Below, in pieces: positions 40,443 through 51,900 of a stretch of DNA of 64,000 bases; the first letter of the stretch is position 1, and each line of letters opens with the position of its first letter. The DNA lies in the NCBI RefSeq assembly GCF_052324685.1, contig NC_135212.1, positions 12,387,657 to 12,451,656 on the forward strand. The letters run 5' to 3'. This stretch comes from Brachyhypopomus gauderio (lineage: Eukaryota > Chordata > Actinopteri > Gymnotiformes > Hypopomidae). The notes beneath the pieces are model-generated. The model did not search any database. It saw nothing but the letters and a program-made list of their open reading frames with translations, and was not told the origin of the DNA. The translations under genes and the position numbers were made by a program.

Positions 40443-40810
40443 ACTGTACAGAATGTTTCTACCTGTTTTATGAATGTAAAATAATCACCTCTGAAATAGT
40501 TTATTGAAAGCATGACTTTAGTTGACATGGTAAATAAAACAGTTATGAATGCACATTCATTTACCTCCATGATGTTATGTCAACAGAATGTAATATTTAA
40601 TTTGATGAGAATAGCATGTGATTTCTAAAAACAATGCAGATTTAGCAAAAAACTAGTAAATCAAATTTAAAATGAGGTTGCAAATGTATACATACCACAC
40701 GCCACAGTAATGCATACACAATACTTGTTAGTTCTAGTTTAAAAAAAATTTGCTCTTAAAGAGGGAATGAAAGTCTAAATTGTGATGAAACTCTTCTAAG
40801 TGTGAAATTT

Positions 40811-42825
40811 CTAATCACCTGGCTTAACTAGAACAACCGTATTGTCCTTCTTAGAGAGCCAGAACACAGGATACAGTGGCTCTACAAACTGAGCACTATA
40901 TTTATGAAGAAGGGTCATGGTTTTATCTACGCCATAGAAGGCCAGCAGACCTTTTTTATAGTCCACATAGCAGCCGATCCTGGGGAACTCCGCCACCTCC
41001 AGAGACGTTTCCACCTCGCAATGCCATGCGGAGTAGCCATTACTTTCTCTACCCAGGCACCACGAGAAGTCGTTCCCTGTGACACAACAACAGTGTTCCT
41101 CCCCTTTGCGGTTGATGATTTTGTAGGTGAGGCCAACGTATGCCCCCTCGCCGCTCAGCTCTACCTCGAAGTAATGGCGGCCCAAGTAGAGGCTATCAGA
41201 GGTCATGACCTGGCGCCAGTGTTCAAAGCGTTCAGCCGTATCTGGGTAACTGTGTTGCCATGGCGTTGTATTAGTAGCTTTTCGGTTGTCCTCGGTGAGC
41301 CTCAGGAACTTGTGTGTAGAATCGGGATCGAAGCTTAGATTGGTGGCATCTGCAAATGATATTAGCACAAATGACGATCACAAATACCCACCATGTCCTG
41401 CATTATGTGTGCATTGATGGGAGAGCTTAATGTTACTTAAGAAATAAGTTTGAAAAAAAACTTTGAATCTTCTTATGGAGTATCTGTATATAAATTTTCT
41501 TAAAGATGATAAGCCAAAACGCACATGATGTTTCATCCTGAGAAATATATAAATAAGTTTATTCAAAATTCTAACAATTAAAAAAAGTTTCTTATAAACA
41601 ATTTTTCATTTTTATCATAATTTATGGAATATTGTTTTTAAAAAGGTATCAGTGCAGCTAATCTGTTACTGGCTTACAGGTGAGGAAGTTATCCCTGAAG
41701 ACAGGATCAGGGCCAGGGGTTTGTAGCGTGGTTGGAGAGCTCGGATGAACCATCGTCTTAATACCTAGTTGCTCTGTGATTGAAAGGCAGAGGTTACATA
41801 GTTGGAATTCCATGGTATATGGGAAATGAATGGAATTCCTTTGCTTATACATTTACCGCTTTTGCAGAGTTCCTTGAGCTGAACACTGTAAGTAGACTTC
41901 AGAAGATCGCACGTAGCCTGAGTTGAATCCTTGATGAAAGAGCTGAGTATGGCCAGACGGTCTTTGAGGCTGATGTAAACACTGGGTATCTGGACATCTG
42001 TTGAGGTCTTCCTCCACTCCACATACTCCTGCAGTCAGATTAGCAGAAGCAGTCTTCAGGTCACTACCATTTCATTTAGTTCATATAACAAACTAAAGTA
42101 TCAAACAGTGAATGATAGTTAATAGGAGGATATATTAATATTTAGCATTATTTGACTTGCTGGCCAGGTGATTGTCATGACTGCTTTTTGGAAACCTGAA
42201 AATGTTTCATGCACCTAGCTGCAGTATTTCAGGCTGACCTGTAAAAAATCGACATCATTTTTCTTCCTGGCAAATAGCTCCACTTTTGTCATGGTCTTCT
42301 TCAGTTCACCAGTCTTCTGCTCCAGATGGGTTCTGATGCTCTCCGCCTGACTCAGGGCTTGTTTGAGCTCCCCATCCAGCGTGTCCAGAGAGCTCCTTTG
42401 GGCGTCCTCCACTGCCGCTTGTAGTACCGATATCTGCTCATCGATCACCTTGCGTACGTCACCTGCCGAACTCTGAGCAGAATCAAAAGATGGATCTTAT
42501 AAAGCTGATATAAGCTTCTTTTTCTAGCCGGTTGCTTGGTTTGGTTTTCAATTTTAGGCATATGACTATTAACCAATGTCAAAAAGAAAAGTCTGAAATT
42601 GGATAATAGGCATCTTATAGCTAGCTAGTGATCCCATGGATGACTCTGATTGGGCGAGGCCATGAATCAGTATCAGTAATCAGTGTTCAGTGTGTCATTA
42701 CTGTGTAGAGAAGCCTCACCTCTATGGATGCAGTGTTGTTCTGGAGTTTGTGGATGGCCTCCTCTGCTGCTGTTAAAGTCTTATTCATTCCCTTCTGTTT
42801 ATCTTGCAGTTCTCCCTTCAGATGA

Positions 42826-42904
<79 letters not shown>

Positions 42905-43698
42905 TACACATCAAAGAGCCAGATCTGTCTTATCTTACCAATAATAATACTTTATGAGAGGAAAACACTAATTCTGAAATGCTAACTCTGAAATAAGAGG
43001 TCAGCTAGAGATCGACCAGCTGCCTGGTATTCAAAAAATGCAAAATAATATGTGACCAATATACTGAAAACTTTCATATATTAAATATTTCAGTTTGAAG
43101 ACTAAACAGTTTTAACAAACATATTAGCTTACAGAGTAGTCTACTTCAAGGCCATTTTAACTTTTTTGTTTATGAAGAAATTGATTGCACACACGCACGC
43201 ACGCACGCACGCACGCACGCACACACCCACACACACACACACTTACTCACACACCTCTATGTTTTTGCGTGCCTCCGCTATGTCACTGACAGCGTGGCCC
43301 TCGTGTTCCTCCGTCAGGCAGCTGGTGCAGATGCAGCAGGTGTCTGTGGCGCAGTACAACTGCAGGGCCAGACGGTGGCGCTCACACACCCGCAGCTCTG
43401 TGTCCAGCTGCGGCACCACCAGCTGGTGACTCTGGAACTTGCTGTTCTCCAGGTGTGGCCGGAGGTGCTCCTCGCAGTACGACACCTGGCAGGTGAGGCA
43501 GGACTTGAACGCCTGTTGAGGCTTCTCCATGCAGGAGTCGCACATCACCTCCACCCCTGACTGCAGGCCATCAGGGCATCGAGAGGCTCCTTCGCAAGTC
43601 TCCACAGTGCCATTGAAGCTGCTCCGAGTCTCTATAGCAGCTGCGTCTTTCACTAACTCACGTCCTTCTCCACAACCTTCTCCGTGGTCGTTCTCCAT
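40811..43698 (-). CDS. trim16: Tripartite motif protein 16
   Basis: Six coding exons on the - strand: 43255-43698, 42720-42815 (96 nt), 42239-42472 (234 nt), 41857-42028, 41678-41773, 40811-41349; 1581 nt, 526 residues (human about 564). No RING, as in TRIM16. Exon 1 holds B-box 1 (VMCDSCMEKPQQAFKSCLTC...YCEEHL) and B-box 2 (CERHRLALQLYC...HEGH). The 96- and 234-nt exons encode the coiled coil and have the canonical TRIM lengths. The last exon is a B30.2/PRY-SPRY domain (TNLSFDPDSTHKFLRLTEDN; LYLGRHYFEVELSGEGAYVG; FYGVDKTMTLLHKY). TRIM16 is a cytoplasmic E3 ligase-like scaffold linked to autophagy of damaged endomembranes and to inflammasome signalling in mammals. Exon 2's acceptor lies immediately beside a long TG tract. 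Confidence 0.93.
42827..42902. repeat. (CA)n microsatellite next to the trim16 exon 2 acceptor
   Basis: About 37 CA units. In the transcript (- strand) this is a (UG)n tract ending only 11-12 nt before exon 2 begins at 42815. Confidence 0.97.
43187..43243. repeat. (CACG)n/(CA)n microsatellite just inside trim16 intron 1
   Basis: cacgcacg tetranucleotide units followed by CA units, close to the exon 1 donor at 43254. Confidence 0.93.
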
Positions 43699-45108
43699 GG
43701 CTGGCCAAGAGCTGACTGCTGACTGTTCAGGTGAGGTAACGTCCTCTTGACTGAGACTTCTCTCCTACAGGGTTTCAGTAGTGCTGAAGTCTCCGTTGGT
43801 CACAAAAAGTGGACTAGACCGCATTTCCTGTTCTTGTTCCCTTCCCCCGCTTGCTTCTCTAACTGAAAGACTGGTATGTGTAGCTCTTTGACTTCTATGA
43901 AGCCACACCTAGTGTAAATGTATGCGTGTTTCTCCTGTCGGGACTCCTGAGGGGAGGGAGGAGTAATATTAGAGGGTGTTATGTAATACCAGGAGTTCCC
44001 AACACCTGCAGTGGCCTCAGTTCAGCGGTGTTTCCTTAGCATTTGATCCTGGTTTATATTACTGCTCTAACAGGACAAGCAGCAAAATGTTACTTACAGT
44101 AATAAAAGAAAGTAGCTGATATACACAGTCAAAAACATGTACACGTAATACACAGAAACTTTCATATACTGTACAATGGGTGGTTTTTCAAGTTCCAGTT
44201 TTAGTGTTACTCACATGTTACTTTGCCATTATTAAACTGCACATCCCACAATATTTTATCTGAAGGTCTGTATTACTGTGAAGTGATTCATTAAATCATT
44301 GATTTGTTATGTATTTGTTCTGAGACTACACCTATTAACTGTAAAAGAGCTTTTCAATAAGATCTTAATACACAATGTTTCATTTCACATTTGATGCTGT
44401 TTTATCCCATTACCTACAAAAACACAAACAAGTAAAATTCATAGCATGAGAACGAACCACAGTCCTGCAAGGTCAACACACACTACCTCATAAATAATTG
44501 CAGATGTGGACATTACTGTAAAAACTATGTTTTGAAATCTCAATAAACACATTATCAAAATTGTTATTTCAAGCATCGTGTTTTAAATATAAGGCCTGTT
44601 TTTGTTTGCAATTACAGGTCATGCAGGTGCTGCACTGGGCTCCTGACATATTTGTTTACTGGAGAGGAATGATGTCTGTTCACGTCCCCTCCTCATGCAT
44701 GTCTGTTCCTGTAATAAACGCGTCTGAGCTTGTTGAAAAAGAATGAACAGACAGTGCTGACTCTTCCTTAATTACCATTACAGCTTATTTTAAGATCTAT
44801 TGCTCAACCATTTTAGATTCAACAAAATGAGTTTCAACAGCAAATGTTTGTGTTGCCTATACTTTGTACTGAAAATGGTTTGATTACAAAATGTTTGAGT
44901 TAATGAACTTGTTTAAGTCAATCAATTTGCTTAAACATTTGGAGTTGATTTTACTTGTCAGATTTTACAATGTATTTTTATTTCACACATTTATATATAG
45001 GCCTACAAGTATATTTTGAGAATATTGAAGATTTAAATTTTTCTCAACTTTCTCATAGCAGTCCAATGTTCCACAGGGTTCTGTATTGCGCAAACGTCAC
45101 TCTGTAGG
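43699..45108. other. Gene-free stretch upstream of trim16
   Basis: The 5' UTR and promoter of trim16 should lie in the first few hundred bases. Nothing else is supported. Confidence 0.45.
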
Positions 45109-45902
45109 GCGCTGTACTGTGCTGTACAGCGCTGAACTGTGCAGTACTGTGCTGTACTGCACTGAACTGTGCTGTACTGCGCTGAACTGTGCTGTACTGT
45201 GCTGTATTGTGCTGTACTGCGCTGAACTCTGCTGTACAGTGCTGTACTGCACTGAACTGCGCTGAACTGTGCTGTACTGTGCTGAACTGTGCTGTACTGC
45301 GCTGAACTGAGCTGTACTGTGCTGTACTGCGCTTAACTGCGCTGAACTGTGCTGTACTGTGCTGAACTGCGCTTACCTGTGCTGCACTGTGCTGTACTGC
45401 GCTGTACTGTGCTGAACTGTGCTGTACTGCGCTGAACTGCGCTTACCTGTGCTGTACTGTGCAGTACTGCGCTGAACTGCGCTTACCTGCGCTGTACTGT
45501 GCTGTACTGCACTGAACTGCGCTGAACTGTGCTGTACTGCGCTGAACCATGCTGTACTGCGCTGAACTGTGTTGTACTGTGCTGAACTGTGCTGTACTTT
45601 GCTGAACTGCGCTGTACTGCGCTGTACTGTGCTGAACTGTGCTGAACTGCGCTGTTATGTGCTGTTACTGTACTGTGCTGTACTGCGCTGAACTGTGCTG
45701 TACTGTGCTGTACTGCGCTGAACTGTGCTGTACTGCACTGTACTGTGCTGAACTGCGCTGTACTGCACTGAACTGTGCTGTACTGCACTGTACTGCGCTG
45801 AACTGCGCTGTACTGCACTGAACTGTGCTGTACTGCACTGTACTGCGCTGAACTGCTCTGAACTGCGCTGTACTATGCTGTACTGTGCTGAACTGCGCTG
45901 TA
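45109..45902. repeat. Large degenerate 10-bp satellite (gctgtactgt / gctgaactgc)
   Basis: About 79 tandem decamers of the form gctgWActgY over 794 bp, with few slips. It generates long false ORFs rich in Gln, Tyr, Ser and Val on the - strand and Cys, Leu, Tyr on the + strand. A 10-bp period is close to the DNA helical repeat. Confidence 0.95.
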
Positions 45903-47329
45903 TGTTGGTTTATGTCGATTGCAGAGGTTGGAAACATTCTGATTTGTTCACAATCCTTCTAATGAAACTTAGATGCTGTAGATGATAATAATTCCAAATG
46001 GTGAAATCAGCACAACCTTCATTGCAAATGGTTGCTGTATTGTATAGTTAATTTCTACAAAAAGCAATAGCTAGCAGTGCGTTCACAGGGACGTCATTAA
46101 TGGTGTTTATTTCTGACGTAGGTCTAGGTATAAGGTGGATATGGGGCAAATTCATTCTGTTACCCACAACACTGGCCACATGTCCGGATTTCCTTCAAAC
46201 TGAGAAATACATCACTACTTTTTTCATTTTTGGTTTGTTCTTTTGTTCCTGGAGACACTGGGAATCCTTTGTTGGGGTCGATTATGTAACCCTTGATCAG
46301 TTAGGTGAGCTTATCGGGTGTTTTACTACATATTTGTGCAGAGGTCTTACCTCAATCTAGAGGTGGGGCGGAGGTGACGTTAAGTTCTCACTGACACGCC
46401 TACATTGTCTTGCAAAGCAGCACGTCTCACAAGCGCCCTGTGGTCTGTACGATGCATAATGAGCTATGTAAATGACGTTACCCAAGGTGCATTATGTGAC
46501 CGCCTGTTCCCACTCACTGTACTGGTCCAGTAAAAGAAAGCTAACAATAGCGCCGCTAGTTCATTCTAGCCTATGTTTTGTTAATGCTGAATAATGGGGC
46601 CTGTCTCTAACAGGACGAGTCAGTGGCACAATATGAGTTTCAACCAGTACTACCAGTATGATACTAGGATATGAAGACTAGGACCAGCGAGCTCTTGTTA
46701 CCACCACCCTAGCAGCAAGGAGACTGTTGATACCGTATTAGAAAAAAACCTCTTGAAGCGACCACTACACCGCAGCCATCTAGGATGTTACCATTATATA
46801 TTATTAATAACATTAGACAAGATGCTGGTCAAAAAACCAAATGATAACTTTTTGTGTACACATGCATAACAGTATACACATACATAATATATAGTATCAT
46901 ACAAATATTACATCATTACTTTATACTTTATTATAATATATGATAAAATGAATAGTTTTGTATATGGGTGAAGTTGGCCCTTCTCTGGTGTCAGTGTTTC
47001 CATGGTAACCTTGTCTTATATCTGTGCTTTGCTGTCTTGATATTCATCAGTTCTTCTCCTCTTTGGTTTTTATGTTGGTGTTATCAGCCGTTTCTTGTTA
47101 TGGGCTAATCAGTCTGCGCATTTATATTTGCGTTTTCGCAACGCTGGACATTTCTTCTACCTGTATTCATGTTTCCTCAGCCTATGGTTGTTGTTTCTTG
47201 TTTATAACCTGTCCTAAGTTGCATTTTGTGTGTTAACCGGTTCATTTATTTATTTGTTTGGTTTGATATTATGTTTTTTGTTTAATGACTTTGTCAAAGT
47301 CAAAAGTCATAGTAATTTTTTAGTACTTT

Positions 47330-47505
47330 AAACAACACGTCACAAAGCAAGAGCATGGGTCTAGATCCCTAATGACCAAGCCAGGGGCAACAGTGTCAAG
47401 GACAAACTCCCTAGGCGGGGTTTAGGAATAAATCTTGGGAGGACCAAGATTCATTTCCTACCTTGGGTGGCCCAGCAAGTCCATATTTATAATGTACTCA
47501 GTATT
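47330..47505 (+). repeat. Dispersed fish repeat, copy 1
   Basis: Contains acaacacgtcacaaagcaag, ggtctagatccctaatgacc and ttgggaggaccaagattca, a sequence type frequent in otophysan and other fish genomes. I cannot assign its family. Confidence 0.6.
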
Positions 47506-47756
47506 GCCCTCAAAAAATCTCACTATTAGTGTATGCGTCCGCCCATTGAGTCACTCCACATTAAGGGTTGTCACTTTGAGTGAATAACTTTGTTGTGAAC
47601 AATTTATGATCATAATTTAGAGGCACTTGTATTACATTTTACACAAAAACTTTCACTATTTCAAGCATTGTTTGTAGGCAGAGTGTCTATGATTCTGAGG
47701 CTATGAATATTCATTTTTATACATTTTGAAATCCAAATAGCTCTTTGTTCTTTTTT

Positions 47757-47905
47757 GTTCAAATTTATTTATATAGCACTTTTTACAACACGTTGTCACA
47801 AAGCAGCTTTACAATCGTATGGGTCCAGATCACCAATGATCAAGCCAGAGGCGACAGTGGCAAAAATCACCCTATGTTGGGGATTAGGAAGAAACCTCCA
47901 TAGAC
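47757..47905 (+). repeat. Dispersed fish repeat, copy 2
   Basis: Contains atttatatagcacttttta, cacgttgtcacaaagcagct, gatcaagccagaggcgacag and attaggaagaaacctcc; a diverged, differently truncated copy of the repeat at 47330. Confidence 0.65.
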
Positions 47906-48673
47906 TACCCTAAATGCACTATAGACATATAGATAAAGCCTAAACGAATTCTGTCCTTTCTTAGATACACCTTTTCCACGATCTTCTACTTAGTCAGTGG
48001 TGCCCCAGTGACAGTGCCACCTAGTGGGCAAAGAGTGTAGTAGTTAATTTTACAGGGACAGTGTGCTACTCCTGTGTCCAACTCAATTTACCATACACAA
48101 CACAGACCACATTCACACTGTATCAGACAGTTTGGATTCACTTTCCCCTACATTACCTAAAAGTCTTTTAAATCTAGTCTTTCAGTATTTTAAAATATCT
48201 TCAACATATTTTTAATTCAAATCCACACAATGTATTGCACAATTGCACATTTGAAGTTAAATGTTTTGATGAAGAAACAGCTTACTGACAGAGCATAGAA
48301 CAGTCACTATACTTTCTGAGTTTCCTCAAACTTCATGTTGAGAACCTTTTTTACATTGTCAGGTTTATTTTGGTGTATTTCTGGTGATTTTGCTGACATC
48401 GGTATATGTCTCTAAAGACACTGCATATCTGCTGTGAAAATATATCTTCTGTATATAATGGATGCTTGTCAAATCTGGTGTGTCTTGTTCTGCATCACTT
48501 AACAAGTATTTAATCCCCACTGGACTACAGCTGCCTTATCAGTGGAGCTAATTAGACATGTGGGGGGGACACATATCCGGATATTTACTCCGAGTGACAG
48601 GGAGATGCCTGACACAGCGTTTCCTGCAGGTCCTGACGTGCAGCTATGCAGGGGCCTCTCTCACTGCCACAGC

Positions 48674-48978
48674 GTGGTGTTGGAGTGCACCACTCAAACC
48701 TACATCAGGGTGAACAGGACAGATCCTGGTGTTGGAGTGCACCACTCAAACCTACATCAGGGTGAACAGGACAGATCCTGGTGTTGGAGTACACCACTCA
48801 AACCTACATCAGGGTGAACAGGACAGATCTTGGTGTTGGAGCGCACCACTCAACCCTACATCAGGGTGAACAGGACGGACCCTGGTGTTGGAGCGCACCA
48901 CTCAACCCTACATCAGGGTGAACAGGACAGATCCTGGTGTTGGAGTGCACCACCCAACCCTAGAGGAGGGTGAACAGG
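48674..48978. repeat. Minisatellite, 53-bp unit, about five to six copies
   Basis: Units tggtgttggagtgcaccact, caaacctacatcagggtgaa, caggacagatcc repeat with few changes, more diverged to the right. The first + strand frame stays open through two to three units, giving a false ORF. Confidence 0.9.
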
Positions 48979-51900
48979 ACGCCTCCTGCATGTCGGGACA
49001 CAGAGGGCCCATCCCGGGTTGTCATCCATGCTGAATCAAGAGCTTCCATGTAAGTGTAGTATGAAAAGTATTTTAATTTAATTAAATTTAAAATATTAAG
49101 GTCAAGGGTCAAAGGTCCGATACCACTGATGTTTTGTTTTTAACATTTACGCATGAAGTACCACAAAAGTACAGTTAATCTGTGTCTAGTTTATAATGGC
49201 ACTGTATTATTTTTTTATGTGTACATTTTAACGTATGTAAATGTGGCAGTTAACCAGATGACATCATTATTGAGAGTAAGATTTCAGTTCTCAGCTTTGT
49301 AGCACATCCAATCTGAATACAAACATCTGTATACCCACAGTCAGTTGGAGAGAGTAATGAAAACACCTTTTGGAAAATATAGCTCAGTTGTGGCATCTAG
49401 TGGTTAAAGTCTGACGTTCAGGCATTTCCTTAAGTATTATACTTGACTGTGTCTAGAGAACGTATGAATGATTAAGACAGAAAATCTAGAAAACTGTAGT
49501 GTATGTCAAGAGTTTTAGGAATCAGTGTCAGTCAGAATGGCTAAAGGAACATGTCAGATCTTTGACTGTTTTGTGTCTTCACTGGGCATGTGTGATTCAT
49601 ATCATTTATTTGTCCGGTTTTGTGATTAATATTATTTATTTGTCAGGTTGTTATTTCAAACAATTAGTTGGCAGGATTTTTTCCTTATGTATCCCACATT
49701 GCCATGTTCAACAAATAGTACTATAGGATCTCCGTGTTGACACCTTTTTCTGACCGTTGAACCCACACATGATTCATTTAAGGGTAAAGTTACATTATGT
49801 GCCATAATAAAGTTATGGGCCCCTTCATAAAAGTACATGAAATGGCTAAATAGCAGCTCCATTAAGAGAGCAACTCCCCAGTCTGCTTGTTACTGGTAAG
49901 AAAACACCAATTAGAATATACGTACATTGCGTTTGTATTTGTAGTGTTTCGTACGAGGCTATGTTAGGAGATGAACACATTTGGGTATTTCAACTAGCAA
50001 GAATAATACAAGTTTTACTGCACACACTCACTATCAGAGAAATAAGCTAATCTTTAAGGAAATATGGCTATAAACCCTCTAACTTTAGTGTTGCCCAACA
50101 AATCTCCATAGATATTTGAATGACTTTATGTATTACCCAAAGTGGCCCCTTTCACTGTGAACTATAAGGTTAATCTTAACTGAGCATCTTTTACAACAGG
50201 TTTACAAGCAATTACTGTCACTGATGGCTCATTCGGATGTCACATATTTCCACAGTTTAAGCCTTAGATGGTTAATAGAGGTAATTCAGTCCTGTACTGA
50301 TCTTTCTCTACAATTCAGCATCAAATGTATTTCTGATCACCTCATTTTTCTTTGCTGTCTCTAGTATATAAACCTCCAGGTTTTTTTTATATAATATAAT
50401 ACATTAAATATAGTAATGAAGTCTCTAAAGAGCTTAATTTTAACTTTCTACACTAACTGGTTGTAAAGTAAGTAAACAGCAAGGCCACGCAAGCTTGCGG
50501 TCTCCTGCGATTTCTACTGTTTCAGCTTTACAGATACAGTACATATCAGCAGCACACTGATATTAAGAGTATAGCTAAACATGAGTTTTGAGGTACTTTT
50601 AGCAATCAGTTTTATTTGTTAGTCTTTACAAAATTAGGTGTTCATTAGTAGCCTTCAGCCTTCCCTGGTAAATTCATATAACAGTATGTATTGTTTAAAT
50701 CTACTGATACTTTTTGAAGGTAAATTCTGCTGACAACACAACTGTGCGGCTATGCAAGATGATGCATTAATCACCAGTAGCAAAAACACACAAGACAGGA
50801 CATTATGGATCTTTTTAAGTCTGTTGAGGGTTGCATGTTATCTTCTTCAAAGATGCAAGTTGAGATCATGAATATGTTTATAGACAAATATCTGCAGCAT
50901 AATCTGTTAGGGATGCTGGGAAATTAAGTTAGGCCAACTACCACAACCATTTATCAACTACACATCTGTCATCCCAAACTGAACCAGAATGCTGGATTTT
51001 GAGGGCTCACCCTGAATATCTTTTCAAAAAATATTTTGAAGAATATCTTTCTAAATAAAAGGAAGACTGAATACATACATGCACACAGTATGCAGATTAC
51101 TCAAATCCACAATAAAAGACATGTACATTGACATTTTGATTACCATGCCCAAATAATAGAAATAGAAAACTTGACCAATTTTCTACCAATTTTGCTACCA
51201 TACAAATTCTGTTATTTGTGTCCTGAGTCATGAAAACACTGTTTTCATTTTTTTTCATACGGGGTACAAGTCACATTATTGAATTGTTTAGGAGAAATGC
51301 CCCTTCTGGCTAGTGCCACTGTTTAGCAGCTGGATAACAACTGCATGGAAGGTATTTTTTCAAATGGCAAACAAATAAGAAGTGTTTCCAAACTTTGTTT
51401 GCAGTGCACGTCGGCATATGTTGTATTGTACTTAATTGTGTGCTTGATCAGACTAAAGATATCCAAACCACTTCCATACGATGGACGTGAGGTTTCCTAC
51501 ATCTTCATGTTTTTGTTTTATTTAATTATATTGCCCAAAGCTTAACATAATTATTGAGGAAATATTTATCATGATTCAAATCGAGATTGTTTCAATTGCC
51601 CAGCACTATCTTCAGGGCCTTGCTCCCACCTACTGAACTACAATTCCCATATGCCCGTCTCGTAGACTCTGTTCTCTGATTCTGGTTTGCTAGCTGTCCA
51701 CAGAAATTGTAAAATGGCTTTTGGTATGTGAAAGGTGCTATACAAGTCTAACTTTCTTGTTATTATTGTTGCTGTACTGTCAACAGTTGCAGAATGGCAG
51801 AAAAAGACGTTAACTGTAGCTTTCAGAATCAACATGTCACTGTTGGAACATTGTCCCCAGAAACCATGACTTAACTGAACAATCAAGGGAATCCTTAGAA

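Larger units (their letters stand above)
45903..48673. other. Gene-free stretch
   Basis: No gene is supported; the ORFs at 46100-46360 and 47024-47236 have no recognisable domain or splice context. Two copies of a dispersed fish repeat lie at about 47330-47505 and 47757-47905. Confidence 0.5.

Noticed and set aside
42687-42914. - strand ORF with a long Cys-Val run preceding trim16 exon 2
   Set aside because: The Cys-Val run is the (TG)n microsatellite read as protein; the exon begins at 42815, giving the canonical 96-nt TRIM exon.
45483-45937. Overlapping 60-111 codon ORFs rich in Gln/Tyr/Ser/Val and Cys/Leu
   Set aside because: They are translations of the 10-bp satellite; any frame without a stop in the unit stays open.
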